This document shows positions 1 to 10,499 of a DNA stretch of 64,000 nucleotides, one piece after another. The stretch is from Achatina immaculata (taxonomy: Eukaryota > Mollusca > Gastropoda > Stylommatophora > Achatinidae). Made by a program: the position numbers and the translations under genes. The stretch is from assembly GCA_009760885.1 (NCBI GenBank), contig CM019719.1, forward strand, positions 31,040,084 through 31,104,083, written 5' to 3'. Each line of letters begins with the position of its first letter. Position 1 is the first letter of the stretch. Under the pieces are notes generated by a model, which searched no databases, had not been told where the DNA came from, and worked only from the letters and a program-made list of their open reading frames with translations.

Positions 1-590
1 ATACAAGATCTGAAACTTCTTGTTTTTGTTGTAATAGAAACTTTATTCATTGTTTTGCTACTTGAAACAGTCAAGTCTCGTTGTCATTCGAGTGTGTTCA
101 GTTTCCTGGAAGAGTAACACTCTAACATCAGTGCATTGCCACACCTATCTACTGAAATTTTGCCCGGAAAGGGTGTAAAGTAGCACCAACCCATTGTACA
201 AAACGCATCAGAGATCGACCAGGTAATCGATAGTCATTTGTATGATGATTAATTTATATGGAGGCTCACGTAGTGCAGGCTGGTAGGCCGCATGCAGGAC
301 GCCTTACGTGCACCATAGAGACTTACAAACAGAGCGGGTGCGTGCTACAAGGGATTCACAGGAACTGACGAGCACGTGCGAAGAGGGACAATTGTTTGAG
401 TTTCTTTCTGGGAGTAGAGGCGCCCGAGGTTTGAGTGTTTGCCAATACACTTTACAGTGTTAGCACAATTTATCTTGATGAGAGATATGCAGAGACAAAA
501 TGAAGCGCATTTTGCTGTTCAAATTATACGGAAATTGCCTAGTAGATAGTTATAAATCACTTACATCGCCCATCTGTAGATGCGTTTCTT
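1..590. other. no recognisable feature
   Basis: I see no long open frame, tandem repeat or transposable-element signature in this stretch. Confidence 0.5.
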
Positions 591-594
591 ATAC

Positions 595-625
595 CAGTGA
601 TTCTCAACCTGGACAATACCGCCCC
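595..625 (+). mobile_element. hAT-like terminal motif, partner not found
   Basis: The stretch starts CAGTGATTCTCAACCTGG, which resembles the terminal inverted repeats of hAT DNA transposons (CAGTGGTTCTCAAAC type) and those of the better-defined MITEs at 46.3, 50.6 and 53.4 kb. No matching opposite end was located, so this may be one end of a decayed copy. From 625 to 775 nothing else is recognised. Confidence 0.3.
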
Positions 626-775
626 CTTCCTCCACCCCTCTCGCCCCGGGAGAGTTGAGAAGATGCAGGGAAAGCTGAGGGAAAGGCAAAGGGTATCAGA
701 ACCAGCTGATACGGGTGGAATAAAAGATGTTTGTGGGCATTAAGGATGTGTCAGGGGTGACAAGGAGATGGCATT

Positions 776-905
776 GAAGACAGGGTATCTGTTTTTTTTT
801 TCTTGCATTGATTTCACATTGTCACCGACAAGAGTTATGTCATCTGCGAAATCAAGATCTTCCAGTTGGGTCTCATGTACCCAATCAATGCCCGTTTTAT
901 ACAGG
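776..905 (-). pseudogene. LINE-A reverse transcriptase scrap containing the FADD motif
   Basis: On the minus strand this short piece matches the LINE-A copy at about 33.6-33.7 kb nearly base for base, with scattered substitutions. It encodes the stretch around the RT catalytic motif (LEDLDFADDITL) and runs into the following residues NVxSMQEK. Both ends are truncated and no tail or target duplication is visible. It is an old internal fragment rather than a fresh 5'-truncated insertion, which would keep the 3' end. Confidence 0.8.
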
Positions 906-909
906 CATA

Positions 910-1032
910 CATGTTTAATCGCGAGTAGATGCCGTTAGTGTTTGGGGCTAGTTTTATGTTTCAGACTTCATAAGGCATACATGGAGTCTGAAATATAAAA
1001 CTAGCCCTATTATCAAACTCGTGATTAAACAT
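910..1032. repeat. imperfect inverted repeat (fold-back)
   Basis: The left arm, 910-967, begins CATGTTTAATCGCGAG and ends with TTTCAGACT. The right arm, 985-1032, begins AGTCTGAAA and ends with CTCGTGATTAAACAT. The arms are complementary apart from substitutions and a small indel, around a loop of 17 bases. It could be a fold-back element or an inverted duplication. No protein or TSD is associated. Confidence 0.75.
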
Positions 1033-1063
1033 CGTTAAATCCTGCAAGTCCTTTAACCTGTCG

Positions 1064-1254
1064 GACACGCTAGAGAATGATGTTGCCAGCATCTAGCCTT
1101 TGACACACCAGAGAATGATGTTACCAGCATCTAGCCTTTGACACGCCAGAGAATGATGTTACCAGCATCTAACCTGTGACACACCAGAGAATGATGTTAC
1201 CAGCATCTAGCCTTTGACACGCCAGAGAATGATGTTACCAGCATCTAGCCTAGC
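1064..1254. repeat. 38-bp minisatellite, 5 copies
   Basis: Five units of 38 bp start at 1064, 1102, 1140, 1178 and 1216, each beginning GACACRCYAGAGAATGATG. Units differ by a few substitutions. Confidence 0.95.
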
Positions 1255-2220
1255 CGCATTTACTTCCCCAGTTGCAGAAATAGCCATATTCTCTGAGGCT
1301 GGATGTCTGAGATCAGATTCAAACTGCCGATCTCACCAGAATCTAGAACAAAGAATTTGTAGCGGAATCTTGCATATGTTGGCACCAGAAAATATAACCG
1401 CCCTCGCTGTGTTACCTGCCCTGTAGTTTGGGAAACGAAAAAGATCACATTTCCCAAAACTATCCTCATTCTCCGTGAGGGATTCACACGCGAGTCCCGC
1501 AATGTGATGTATGCCACTGTATGCAAAAGATGCAGGGTAATTTATATTGGTGAAACTGGTCTCAAATTAGGTGATCGCATACAAAAACATCTGTATAATA
1601 TCACCCAGTATGCTTCGAAACCAGTCCCTAATAATTTCAATGACCCCCAACCACAGAGGCAAACCTGTTTTTCTGGTAACACCCACCAAACAATGTCACG
1701 CTGATGATAGAAGCCGTCTAGCGCTTGAGAACCACTACATTCAGGAATATGAAACGTAGGAACTACATGGTTTGAACTCACAATCCAGCTACATCTAACA
1801 TTCCCCTCTTCCACTATCATAATCTCTATGCACTAACTTCCACTCCTTTCTCACTTGTAACATATGGTTCAGAACATCCTCACAGCATCAGATTACAACC
1901 CCTCTCCCCCACCTATAGTCACCGATTCCACCTTCTCCCGGTCAGATTACCATTGTATCACTCTCTCCCCTTTCCACACACCCCCTGTCCGTCCTTATCT
2001 ACGACCAACCTATCACACATCACAAGTCTCCATTTAAACATTCCCTACGCTCCTCCATGCGCACTTCTGAACACAACTTCTTATAAGTCACAGCTTCTTG
2101 CAAGGCACAGCTAAGTGCTCCATTCATTATATTTTATTCTAATTTTTTTCCATTCCTATTTTTGTACATAGCATTCATGCGACTTTATATTTTATCATCT
2201 CACTCTTATTTATTCGACCT

Positions 2221-2266
2221 CTGTGTGTGTGTGTGCGCGCGCGCGCGTGTGTGTGTGTGTGTGTGT
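2221..2266. repeat. (GT)n(GC)n(GT)n microsatellite
   Basis: A compound dinucleotide tract in the Penelope 3' untranslated region. It is repeated in the duplicate at about 3772-3818 with one extra GT. Confidence 0.95.
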
Positions 2267-2270
2267 TTTT

Positions 2271-2298
2271 ATGATTAAGGTTCACACCGAAATGTCAC
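2271..2298 (+). ncRNA. degenerate hammerhead-like core in Penelope 3' end
   Basis: The order is ATGATTAA, then GGT-TCAC-ACC (a 3-bp stem with a 4-base loop), then GAAA and TGTC. This is laid out like a type I hammerhead ribozyme (CUGANGA, stem II, GAAA), which Penelope-like elements are known to carry. Two core positions differ: C3 reads A and the catalytic G8 reads T, so cleavage activity is doubtful. Confidence 0.4.
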
Positions 2299-2361
2299 AA
2301 CTGTGTGCTCGTTAAGTAATAAAGCTGTTCCTACTTTTCCATTAGTTTATACAACTAGAAC

Positions 2362-2900
2362 AGACAATTTCACAAATGAAATAAAATCACGAATAGGTAA
2401 AGCTCAGTCAACTTTTCATATACGAAGAAGATACTAATAAATAAGGAGATGTCCCTGAAAATGGGGAACGTAGTATTACAGTCCTATGTAGACCCAGTAT
2501 TGCTATATTGTTATGAAACTTGGACACTCAACAAATAGATGACAAAGAAAATTGAAGGAATAGAGCTGCTCTTTTGGCAAAAGATGCAACAAATATTCTG
2601 GACAGACAGAAAAACACATGAAGAGGTCCTCAAAGAAATTTCACTACAACAAGAACTAGTTAAAATAATAAGAAAAAGACAAAATTTTTTTGGACATGTC
2701 ACCAAAGGACAAAAGTTGGAGAACCAAGTAATGACTGTGAGAACTCAAGGGAAAAGGAAAGAGAGAAAGCCAAGAGAAAAAAAATCTCATGGACTGACCA
2801 AGTGTTATGGAAAAAGAGAAGCATCTGAATTAATCAGACACACCAAAGACCGCTTAAGATGGTGATGATCACCAAAGCTATCTAGCACGGCACATTTCCC
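2362..2900 (+). pseudogene. LINE-B C-terminal fragment (post-RT region)
   Basis: Spread over several frames it gives NEIKSRIGKAQ, then a region like the YVDPVLLY.CETW..N block, then 2539-2865 open with KKIEGIELLFWQKMQQIFWTDR, HEEVLKEISLQQELVKIIRKRQ and FFGHVTK, ending in RHTKDR. This is the conserved region after the RT in RTE-like LINEs; the better-preserved relative lies at 30665-31249. In-frame stops and shifts show it is dead. The copy at 3914-4452 is the duplicate of this one. Confidence 0.8.
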
Positions 2901-3155
2901 TGATAGGGTAGGGTAATCTACAGACACGGGAAAGAATCGAGTAATGCACTAATAGCAACAAATTGTTCGGTTGTGTCCCTTGCTGCGTGAAGGCTTGGTT
3001 TCCCTCTGTCAAGACTCCTGTATCGCGTCTTTTCCGAATGATCGAGACTTTTAACGCAAATAAAAGTTCATATACTCTTCTAATCTAAAGATAATTCGAT
3101 TATCTTGCTGTAGATTAACGGTCTTTGATACTAATTTTACATGTATAATATAACA

Positions 3156-3890
3156 CAGTATGCTTCGAAACCAGTCCCTAATAATTTCAATGACCCCCAA
3201 CCACAGAGGCAAACCTGTTTTTCTGGTAACACCCACCAAACAATGTCACGCTGATGATAGAAGCCGTCTAGCGCTTGAGAACCACTACATTCAGGAATAT
3301 GAAACGTAGGAACTACATGGTTTGAACTCACAATCCAGCTACATCTAACATTCCCCTCTTCCACTATCATAATCTCTATGCACTAACTTCCACTCCTTTC
3401 TCACTTGTAACATATGGTTCAGAACATCCTCACAGCATCAGATTACAACCCCTCTCCCCCACCTATAGTCACCGATTCCACCTTCTCCCGGTCAGATTAC
3501 CATTGTATCACTCTCTCCCCTTTCCACACACCCCCTGTCCGTCCTTATCTACGACCAACCTATCACACATCACAAGTCTCCATTTAAACATTCCCTACGC
3601 TCCTCCATGCGCACTTCTGAACACAACTTCTTATAAGTCACAGCTTCTTGCAAGGCACAGCTAAGTGCTCCATTCATTATATTTTATTCTAATTTTTTTC
3701 CATTCCTATTTTTGTACATAGCATTCATGCGACTTTATATTTTATCATCTCACTCTTATTTATTCGACCTCTGTGTGTGTGTGTGTGCGCGCGCGCGCGT
3801 GTGTGTGTGTGTGTGTGTTTTTATGATTAAGGTTCACACCGAAATGTCACAACTGTGTGCTCGTTAAGTAATAAAGCTGTTCCTACTTTT
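3156..3890 (+). pseudogene. Penelope-like element 3' fragment, duplicated copy
   Basis: It begins inside the GIY-YIG domain, just after the YNITQ stretch of the first copy, and so lacks the YIG motif. It keeps the C-terminal endonuclease block (split over two frames) and the entire 3' untranslated region to CTGTTCCTACTTTT. Confidence 0.85.
3823..3850 (+). ncRNA. degenerate hammerhead-like core, duplicated copy
   Basis: Identical to the element at 2271-2298, with the same two substitutions at core positions. Confidence 0.4.
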
Positions 3891-3913
3891 CCATTAGTTT
3901 ATACAACTAGAAC

Positions 3914-4452
3914 AGACAATTTCACAAATGAAATAAAATCACGAATAGGTAAAGCTCAGTCAACTTTTCATATACGAAGAAGATACTAATAAATAAGGAG
4001 ATGTCCCTGAAAATGGGGAACGTAGTATTACAGTCCTATGTAGACCCAGTATTGCTATATTGTTATGAAACTTGGACACTCAACAAATAGATGACAAAGA
4101 AAATTGAAGGAATAGAGCTGCTCTTTTGGCAAAAGATGCAACAAATATTCTGGACAGACAGAAAAACACATGAAGAGGTCCTCAAAGAAATTTCACTACA
4201 ACAAGAACTAGTTAAAATAATAAGAAAAAGACAAAATTTTTTTGGACATGTCACCAAAGGACAAAAGTTGGAGAACCAAGTAATGACTGTGAGAACTCAA
4301 GGGAAAAGGAAAGAGAGAAAGCCAAGAGAAAAAAAATCTCATGGACTGACCAAGTGTTATGGAAAAAGAGAAGCATCTGAATTAATCAGACACACCAAAG
4401 ACCGCTTAAGATGGTGATGATCACCAAAGCTATCTAGCACGGCACATTTCCC
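3914..4452 (+). pseudogene. LINE-B C-terminal fragment, duplicated copy
   Basis: Identical to 2362-2900 at an offset of 1552; it carries the same stops and shifts. Confidence 0.8.
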
Positions 4453-4707
4453 TGATAGGGTAGGGTAATCTACAGACACGGGAAAGAATCGAGTAATGCA
4501 CTAATAGCAACAAATTGTTCGGTTGTGTCCCTTGCTGCGTGAAGGCTTGGTTTCCCTCTGTCAAGACTCCTGTATCGCGTCTTTTCCGAATGATCGAGAC
4601 TTTTAACGCAAATAAAAGTTCATATACTCTTCTAATCTAAAGATAATTCGATTATCTTGCTGTAGATTAACGGTCTTTGATACTAATTTTACATGTATAA
4701 TATAACA

Positions 4708-5165
4708 CACTTATTGTCTTTCTGCTTAAAAAAAGAAAAGGATATGGCATCTGTCTTGCACTGTCACTGCCACTGTCAGTCAGTCAGTCAGTCATTTGCA
4801 TGTCCATTATAGAACTTTGCCTTCCTAACAACTCTCCGATAGGCCTCTTGGTTATAAGCAAGATGCCTGATGCTGATGCCTTGATTCCCAGGTTATCAAC
4901 AATGTCTTGCAGTCATCTTCACCTTGATCTTTCTTTTTTTTAAAAACTATTATATCCTCTTCCTTCACTGTACGCATAAAATTACACAAAATTCAACTAC
5001 ATCTTTTCATTCCAGACGTCATAGAAACATTGCTCGCTTGGGCTTTCCGATTTGGGCAACTTATCCATTATTTGAAGCGCCTTCATGTTGCTGTCCTGTA
5101 AACAGTACATTTCAGAATATACTTTTTTTTTTTTTTTTGAGAAACAAATATTTTACCTTGAAATA
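4708..5165. other. unassigned DNA with a short (TCAG)n tract
   Basis: There is a run of about five TCAG units near 4775-4796 and homopolymer T runs at 4930 and 5123-5138. Nothing here resembles a gene. Confidence 0.5.
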
Positions 5166-5168
5166 CAT

Positions 5169-6490
5169 CTGTTCCAGTAACAGCACTCTCATGCCCTGTT
5201 CTTAGAAGCTGGTCTGTTCCAGTAACAACACTCTCCTCCCCTGTTCCTAGAAGCTGGCCTGTTCCAGTAACAACACTCTCATGCCCTGTTCCTAGAAGCT
5301 GGCCTGTTCCAGTAACAACACTCACTCTCCTCCCCTGTTCCTAGAAGCTGGCCTGTTCCAGTAACAACACTCTCCTCCCCTGTTCCTAGAAGCTGGCCTG
5401 TTCCAGTAACAACACTCTGCTGGCCTGTTCCAGTAACAGCACTCTCCTGCCATGTTCCTAGAAGCTGGCCTGTTCCAGTAACAACACTCTCCTGCCCTGT
5501 TCCTAGAAGCTGGCCTGTTCCAGTAACAACACTCTGCTGGCCTGTTCCAGTAACAGCACTCTCCTGCCATGTTCCTAGAAGCTGGCCTGTTCCAGTAACA
5601 GCACTCTCCTGCCCTGTTCCTAGAAGTTGGCCTGTTCCAGTAACAACACTCTCCTGCCCTGTTCCTAGAAGTTGGCCTGTTCCAGTAACAACACTCTCCT
5701 GCCCTGTTCCTAGAAGTTGGCCTGTTCCAGTAACAACACTCTCCTGCCCTGTTCCTAGAAGTTGGCCTGTTCCAGTAACGACACTCTCCTGCCCTGTTCC
5801 TAGAAGCTGCCCTGTTCCAGTAACAACACTCTCCTGCCCTGTTCCTAGAAGCTGACCTGTTACTCTCATGCCCTGTTCCTAGAAGCTGCCCTGTTCCAGT
5901 AACAACACTCTCATGTCCTGTTCCTAGAAGCTGGCCTGTTCCAGTAACAACACTCTCCTGCTCTGGTCCTAGAAGCTGGTCTGTTCCAGTAACAGCACTC
6001 TTCTGCTCTGGTCCTAGAAGCTGGCCTGTTCCAGTAACAGCACTCTCCTGCTCTGGTCCTAGAAGCTGGCCTGTTCCAGTAACAGCACTCTCCTGCTCTG
6101 GTCCTAGAAGCTGGCCTGTTCCAGTAACAGCACTCTCCTGCCCTGTTCCTAGAAGCTGGCCTGTTCCAGTAACAACACTCTCCTGCCCTGTTCCTAGAAG
6201 CTGGCCTGTTCCAGTAACAACACTCTCCTGCCCTGTTCCTAGAAGCTGGCCTGTTCCAGTAACAGCACTCTCCTGCTCTGGTCCTAGAAGCTGGCCTGTT
6301 CCAGTAACAGCACTCTCCTGCTCTGGTCCTAGAAGCTGGCCTGTTCCAGTAACAGCACTCTCCTGCTCTGGTCCTAGAAGCTGGCCTGTTCCAGTAACAG
6401 CACTCTCCTGCTCTGGTCCTAGAAGCTGGCCTGTTCCAGTAACAACACTCTCCTGTCCTGTTCCTAGAAGATGGCCTGTTCCAGTTTCAG
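5169..6490. repeat. 45-bp minisatellite, about 30 units
   Basis: The unit is CTGGCCTGTTCCAGTAACAR plus CACTCTCCTGCCCTGTTCCTAGAAG. Two main variants (CCCTGTTCCT and CTCTGGTCCT) are clustered, the latter mainly after 5960. A shortened unit missing the CCTAGAAG part occurs at about 5415 and again at 5535 in the same context, indicating duplication of a block larger than one unit. Since 45 is a multiple of three, long minus-strand frames (VTGTGQLLGTGQES repeats) run through it; I treat them as non-coding. Confidence 0.97.
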
Positions 6491-6651
6491 GGAAGCGACT
6501 CTCCTGACAGATCTTCCATTTGAAGATAGTGCTCTTGACAACAGAATTCTATTTTTAATTCCAGTCCTGTAGGTTTTAATGACGAAAATATATGAAAAAG
6601 TAAACTTAGCTTCACAATTTGAAATTATTTTGTCAGTAACTATAGAAGAAC

Positions 6652-7163
6652 TTCACAAGAAGAACTTCAAAAGTTATAAGCACAGAAACCAAGTTAAGAT
6701 TATTCAATTCAAATGTAATATCCACCCTCATTTATGCACGTGAAAACTGGAAAACAACTAAAACAATACACAAGAAATTAGACTCTTTCGAAAACGTATG
6801 CCTTAGGAAAATACTTTGTATAAAGTGGAACGAATTCAATAACAACGCAAAGATAAGACAGATGAGCAAACAACCGTCTCATGGGTGATCAGAAAAAGAA
6901 GATGGACATATGTCGGTCATGTGATGAGAAGAAACAAGCAGAGAATTCCCAAACATACTATCAAATGGAACACAACAGGCCGAAGAAAAAGAGGTCGACC
7001 ACGTGAAATTCTAAAGAGGACATTGTTAAGAAAAGCCACTTCAGTGGGCATAACATCCCTTGATGAGATTGAAAGACTCGCCGAAGACAGGACATCTTGG
7101 CGAACTATCATGCAGGCCCTATGTGACGTTTAACGGCACGGGAAGAATGTAAGGTGTAAGATG
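6652..7163 (+). pseudogene. LINE-A 5'-truncated insertion with 11-bp TSD
   Basis: It matches the C-terminal third of the LINE-A RT protein (compare 32900-34294 minus): SYKHRNQVKI, then the STLIYA.ENWKTTK block, CLRKILCIKWNEFNN, the open stretch 6885-7133 with RKRRWTYVGHVMRRNKQRIP and GRRKRGRPRE, ending ALCDV. An early frameshift or stop separates the halves near 6888. It ends TTTAACGGCACGGGAAGAATG and a short degenerate tail. The flanks TATAGAAGAAC at 6641-6651 and 7164-7174 are an exact 11-bp target-site duplication, so both ends of the insertion are defined. Confidence 0.88.
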
Positions 7164-7407
7164 TATAGAAGAACGAAGTTTTATTTTCTGGACACTCAAG
7201 GCTGTTTGACACTGTGATCTTTATCTTTCAATTTTATTCAATTTAGAGAAAACATAATGAACTTCTCCGCTTGGCTAAATCACACAAAACACATAACTAT
7301 TCTGGGCTTCCACTCTTCTAGGCTCCCATCAGATATTCTGAGGTTTCTGTCAAATAGTTAATAAGAAAACTTTCAACTAACATATCACTTCGCGTGTCAG
7401 ACTTTAC

Positions 7408-7508
7408 TTCCTGGCTTCAACTGTTTTGTCTAATTTTATACTTCCGTGGCTTCAACTGTCTTGTCCAATTTTATACTTCCGTGGCTTCAACTGTCTTGTC
7501 TAATTTTA
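7408..7508. repeat. about 34-bp tandem repeat, 3 copies
   Basis: Three units each contain TGGCTTCAACTGTYTTGTC and AATTTTAYACTTCCG. Copied in duplication II at about 9108-9208. Confidence 0.9.
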
Positions 7509-7607
7509 CCATTCTGTTCACTAAACTACAAGTATTCCAGGTAACTTGTCCGTTCTGCCATTCCGTTAATTCTATCTTTTGAAACCTACACGTCATTTCT
7601 GCCACTT

Positions 7608-7720
7608 TGCTAAACTAGTCACTCTTTAATCAAAGCGTAACTTTTGCACCTTTGCTAACTAGACACTCTTTAATCAAAGCGTAACTTTTGCAACTTTGCT
7701 AACTAGACGCTTTCATCTAA
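7608..7720. repeat. 45-bp tandem repeat, 2 copies and a part
   Basis: Units contain CACTCTTTAATCAAAGCGTA and CTTTTGCAMCTTTGCTAACTAG. Copied at about 9308-9420. Confidence 0.85.
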
Positions 7721-8340
7721 AGATGGGACCGAATCAATATCGAGATGAATGAATGACGAAACCGACACAGTTCGTTGAACTTAACAAACAGAATTCCAGC
7801 GATGATATCGTTTAGTTGACTGACTGACTGACTGCGTGATTGATTTGCTAGGTGACTGCGTGACTAGCTGGTTACTTGACTGGTTAATTAACCACAGAGT
7901 TTTCGTGTACCCATTTATGACAAGTTTACCAGTGCTCTGATTTGACCGCCTCGGAAAGTCTCAGCAAAAGTTCATTTACTCGGAGACACCCTTGAAAATT
8001 CTTATCGAGACAATTTGACTCAACACAAATCGCAGAGTATCCATTTTTTTTTAACAGCCGGGACGACTAGAAAGGGACGACAGTTAGGACAAACCCCACT
8101 GCCTTCAAATCGAGAGACAGCGTCGCTATCGATTCTTTCAACACTTATTCAAATATATATTCTCATTTCCACCGCCATGTTGGTTGTACGTCGTTCATGT
8201 CCTCTCTGTCACATTATTGTTACCTTAGACAGGCAGACCCCATGAACGGTTCTCTCGCGCATACAGTGACCTAGTAACCGCCACTCGGACGTCTAGGCTA
8301 TGCTTACTAAGCTTTCCCCCCCCCCCCCTTTCCCGCTACC
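7721..8340. other. unassigned DNA rich in TGACT-type repeats and poly-C
   Basis: There is a (GACT)n patch around 7815-7830 with degenerate neighbours, and a C run at about 8316-8328. The open frame at 8015-8245 is short and has no recognisable domain. Confidence 0.5.
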
Positions 8341-10041
8341 TATAGAAGAACTTCACAAGAAGAACTTCAAAAGTTATAAGCACAGAAACCAAGTTAAGAT
8401 TATTCAATTCAAATGTAATATCCACCCTCATTTATGCACGTGAAAACTGGAAAACAACTAAAACAATACACAAGAAATTAGACTCTTTCGAAAACGTATG
8501 CCTTAGGAAAATACTTTGTATAAAGTGGAACGAATTCAATAACAACGCAAAGATAAGACAGATGAGCAAACAACCGTCTCATGGGTGATCAGAAAAAGAA
8601 GATGGACATATGTCGGTCATGTGATGAGAAGAAACAAGCAGAGAATTCCCAAACATACTATCAAATGGAACACAACAGGCCGAAGAAAAAGAGGTCGACC
8701 ACGTGAAATTCTAAAGAGGACATTGTTAAGAAAAGCCACTTCAGTGGGCATAACATCCCTTGATGAGATTGAAAGACTCGCCGAAGACAGGACATCTTGG
8801 CGAACTATCATGCAGGCCCTATGTGACGTTTAACGGCACGGGAAGAATGTAAGGTGTAAGATGTATAGAAGAACGAAGTTTTATTTTCTGGACACTCAAG
8901 GCTGTTTGACACTGTGATCTTTATCTTTCAATTTTATTCAATTTAGAGAAAACATAATGAACTTCTCCGCTTGGCTAAATCACACAAAACACATAACTAT
9001 TCTGGGCTTCCACTCTTCTAGGCTCCCATCAGATATTCTGAGGTTTCTGTCAAATAGTTAATAAGAAAACTTTCAACTAACATATCACTTCGCGTGTCAG
9101 ACTTTACTTCCTGGCTTCAACTGTTTTGTCTAATTTTATACTTCCGTGGCTTCAACTGTCTTGTCCAATTTTATACTTCCGTGGCTTCAACTGTCTTGTC
9201 TAATTTTACCATTCTGTTCACTAAACTACAAGTATTCCAGGTAACTTGTCCGTTCTGCCATTCCGTTAATTCTATCTTTTGAAACCTACACGTCATTTCT
9301 GCCACTTTGCTAAACTAGTCACTCTTTAATCAAAGCGTAACTTTTGCACCTTTGCTAACTAGACACTCTTTAATCAAAGCGTAACTTTTGCAACTTTGCT
9401 AACTAGACGCTTTCATCTAAAGATGGGACCGAATCAATATCGAGATGAATGAATGACGAAACCGACACAGTTCGTTGAACTTAACAAACAGAATTCCAGC
9501 GATGATATCGTTTAGTTGACTGACTGACTGACTGCGTGATTGATTTGCTAGGTGACTGCGTGACTAGCTGGTTACTTGACTGGTTAATTAACCACAGAGT
9601 TTTCGTGTACCCATTTATGACAAGTTTACCAGTGCTCTGATTTGACCGCCTCGGAAAGTCTCAGCAAAAGTTCATTTACTCGGAGACACCCTTGAAAATT
9701 CTTATCGAGACAATTTGACTCAACACAAATCGCAGAGTATCCATTTTTTTTTAACAGCCGGGACGACTAGAAAGGGACGACAGTTAGGACAAACCCCACT
9801 GCCTTCAAATCGAGAGACAGCGTCGCTATCGATTCTTTCAACACTTATTCAAATATATATTCTCATTTCCACCGCCATGTTGGTTGTACGTCGTTCATGT
9901 CCTCTCTGTCACATTATTGTTACCTTAGACAGGCAGACCCCATGAACGGTTCTCTCGCGCATACAGTGACCTAGTAACCGCCACTCGGACGTCTAGGCTA
10001 TGCTTACTAAGCTTTCCCCCCCCCCCCCCTTTCCCGCTACC
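8341..10041. repeat. tandem duplication II, second copy
   Basis: Near-perfect direct repeat of 6641-8340, including the LINE-A fragment, both small tandem repeats and the poly-C tract. Confidence 0.95.
8352..8863 (+). pseudogene. LINE-A 5'-truncated insertion, duplicated copy
   Basis: Identical to 6652-7163. The left flank TATAGAAGAAC at 8341-8351 is also the junction of the tandem duplication. Confidence 0.88.
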
Positions 10042-10495
10042 TGTACTGCTCGTCTCGTGGTATAAGACAAATAGTATAACAAGATCAATATTTCCTGAGT
10101 ACATTCCCCCCCCCTCCCTTTCATGTTGGGATCCGGAGTTATCATACTCCCTTACGTACACGGACATGTCCTGGGGGGGGGGGGGGGAGAGAAGAGGATT
10201 GGTACAAATTACTGATTGCATACATTTCTTTTTTGGGGGGGGGGATGGTGGGGGGGGGGGGTTTGCTTCTTAACTGTGGCGGTACCCCGGTGATTGTCTC
10301 TATTGGTAACTGCATCACGTTAAATTCTGAATTGTAGACTTTGGCTACTCGACATCGGCGCGTTTTACGCTTCCCATATTACATTTTTAGCATCGGAGTT
10401 TCCAGTTCTGGCCTTCATTAGTAGCCAGTTTAGCTTTTCAGTCACATGTGAACAGTGTTTGCCTTTTTGTGTGTTTACTGTTCATGATAATCTAT
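10042..10495. other. unassigned DNA with poly-C and poly-G tracts
   Basis: C/G runs lie at about 10016-10030, 10106-10114, 10172-10188 and 10236-10262. No gene signal was seen. Confidence 0.6.
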
Positions 10496-10499
10496 AGTT

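Larger units (their letters stand above)
1381..2338 (+). pseudogene. Penelope-like element 3' part: GIY-YIG endonuclease and 3' end
   Basis: From 1381 the frame reads a cysteine pair (RPRCVTCPVV), about 25 residues of linker, then VMYATVCKRCRVIYIGETG, followed by LGDRIQKHLYNI. This is the arrangement of the GIY-YIG endonuclease domain carried by Penelope-like retroelements, with CxxC zinc-binding motifs before the YIG core and an R...H motif after it. The domain nicks target DNA for reverse transcription. After about residue 75 the frame breaks; the continuation (FLVTP, KQCHADDRSRLALENHYIQEY) lies in another frame, which matches the conserved R...LE end of the domain. There is no RT in this copy. 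A 3' untranslated region follows, with a GT/GC microsatellite, a hammerhead-like core and the terminal sequence AATAAAGCTGTTCCTACTTT. Part of it, from 1606, is duplicated at 3156. Confidence 0.85.
1606..3155. repeat. tandem duplication I, first copy (1550 bp)
   Basis: This block recurs immediately downstream at 3156-4707. Everywhere I compared them the copies are identical, except that the second has one more GT in the microsatellite (offset 1550 before it and 1552 after). The unit holds the Penelope 3' part, a LINE-B C-terminal fragment and about 250 bp of unassigned DNA. The breakpoints share only CA plus a loosely similar TGTATAATAT upstream. Confidence 0.95.
3156..4707. repeat. tandem duplication I, second copy (1552 bp)
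   Basis: Near-perfect repeat of 1606-3155 in direct orientation. It carries the same Penelope fragment without its GIY-YIG N-terminal half, the same LINE-B fragment and the same unique tail. The lack of divergence means either a very recent event or an assembly duplication. Confidence 0.95.
6641..8340. repeat. tandem duplication II, first copy (1700 bp)
   Basis: This is repeated in direct orientation at 8341-10041. The only difference seen is one extra C in the poly-C tract near the end. It contains a LINE-A 3' fragment and about 1.15 kb of otherwise unique DNA with two small tandem repeats. The unit begins exactly at the first base of the LINE-A TSD. Confidence 0.95.

Noticed and set aside
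4924..5205. 93-codon frame next to the 45-bp array
   Set aside because: T-rich and low-complexity, running into the minisatellite; no support as a gene.
5279..5869. 196-codon minus-strand open frame
   Set aside because: It is the translation of the 45-bp minisatellite; the period is a multiple of three and the protein is a 15-residue repeat with no start context.
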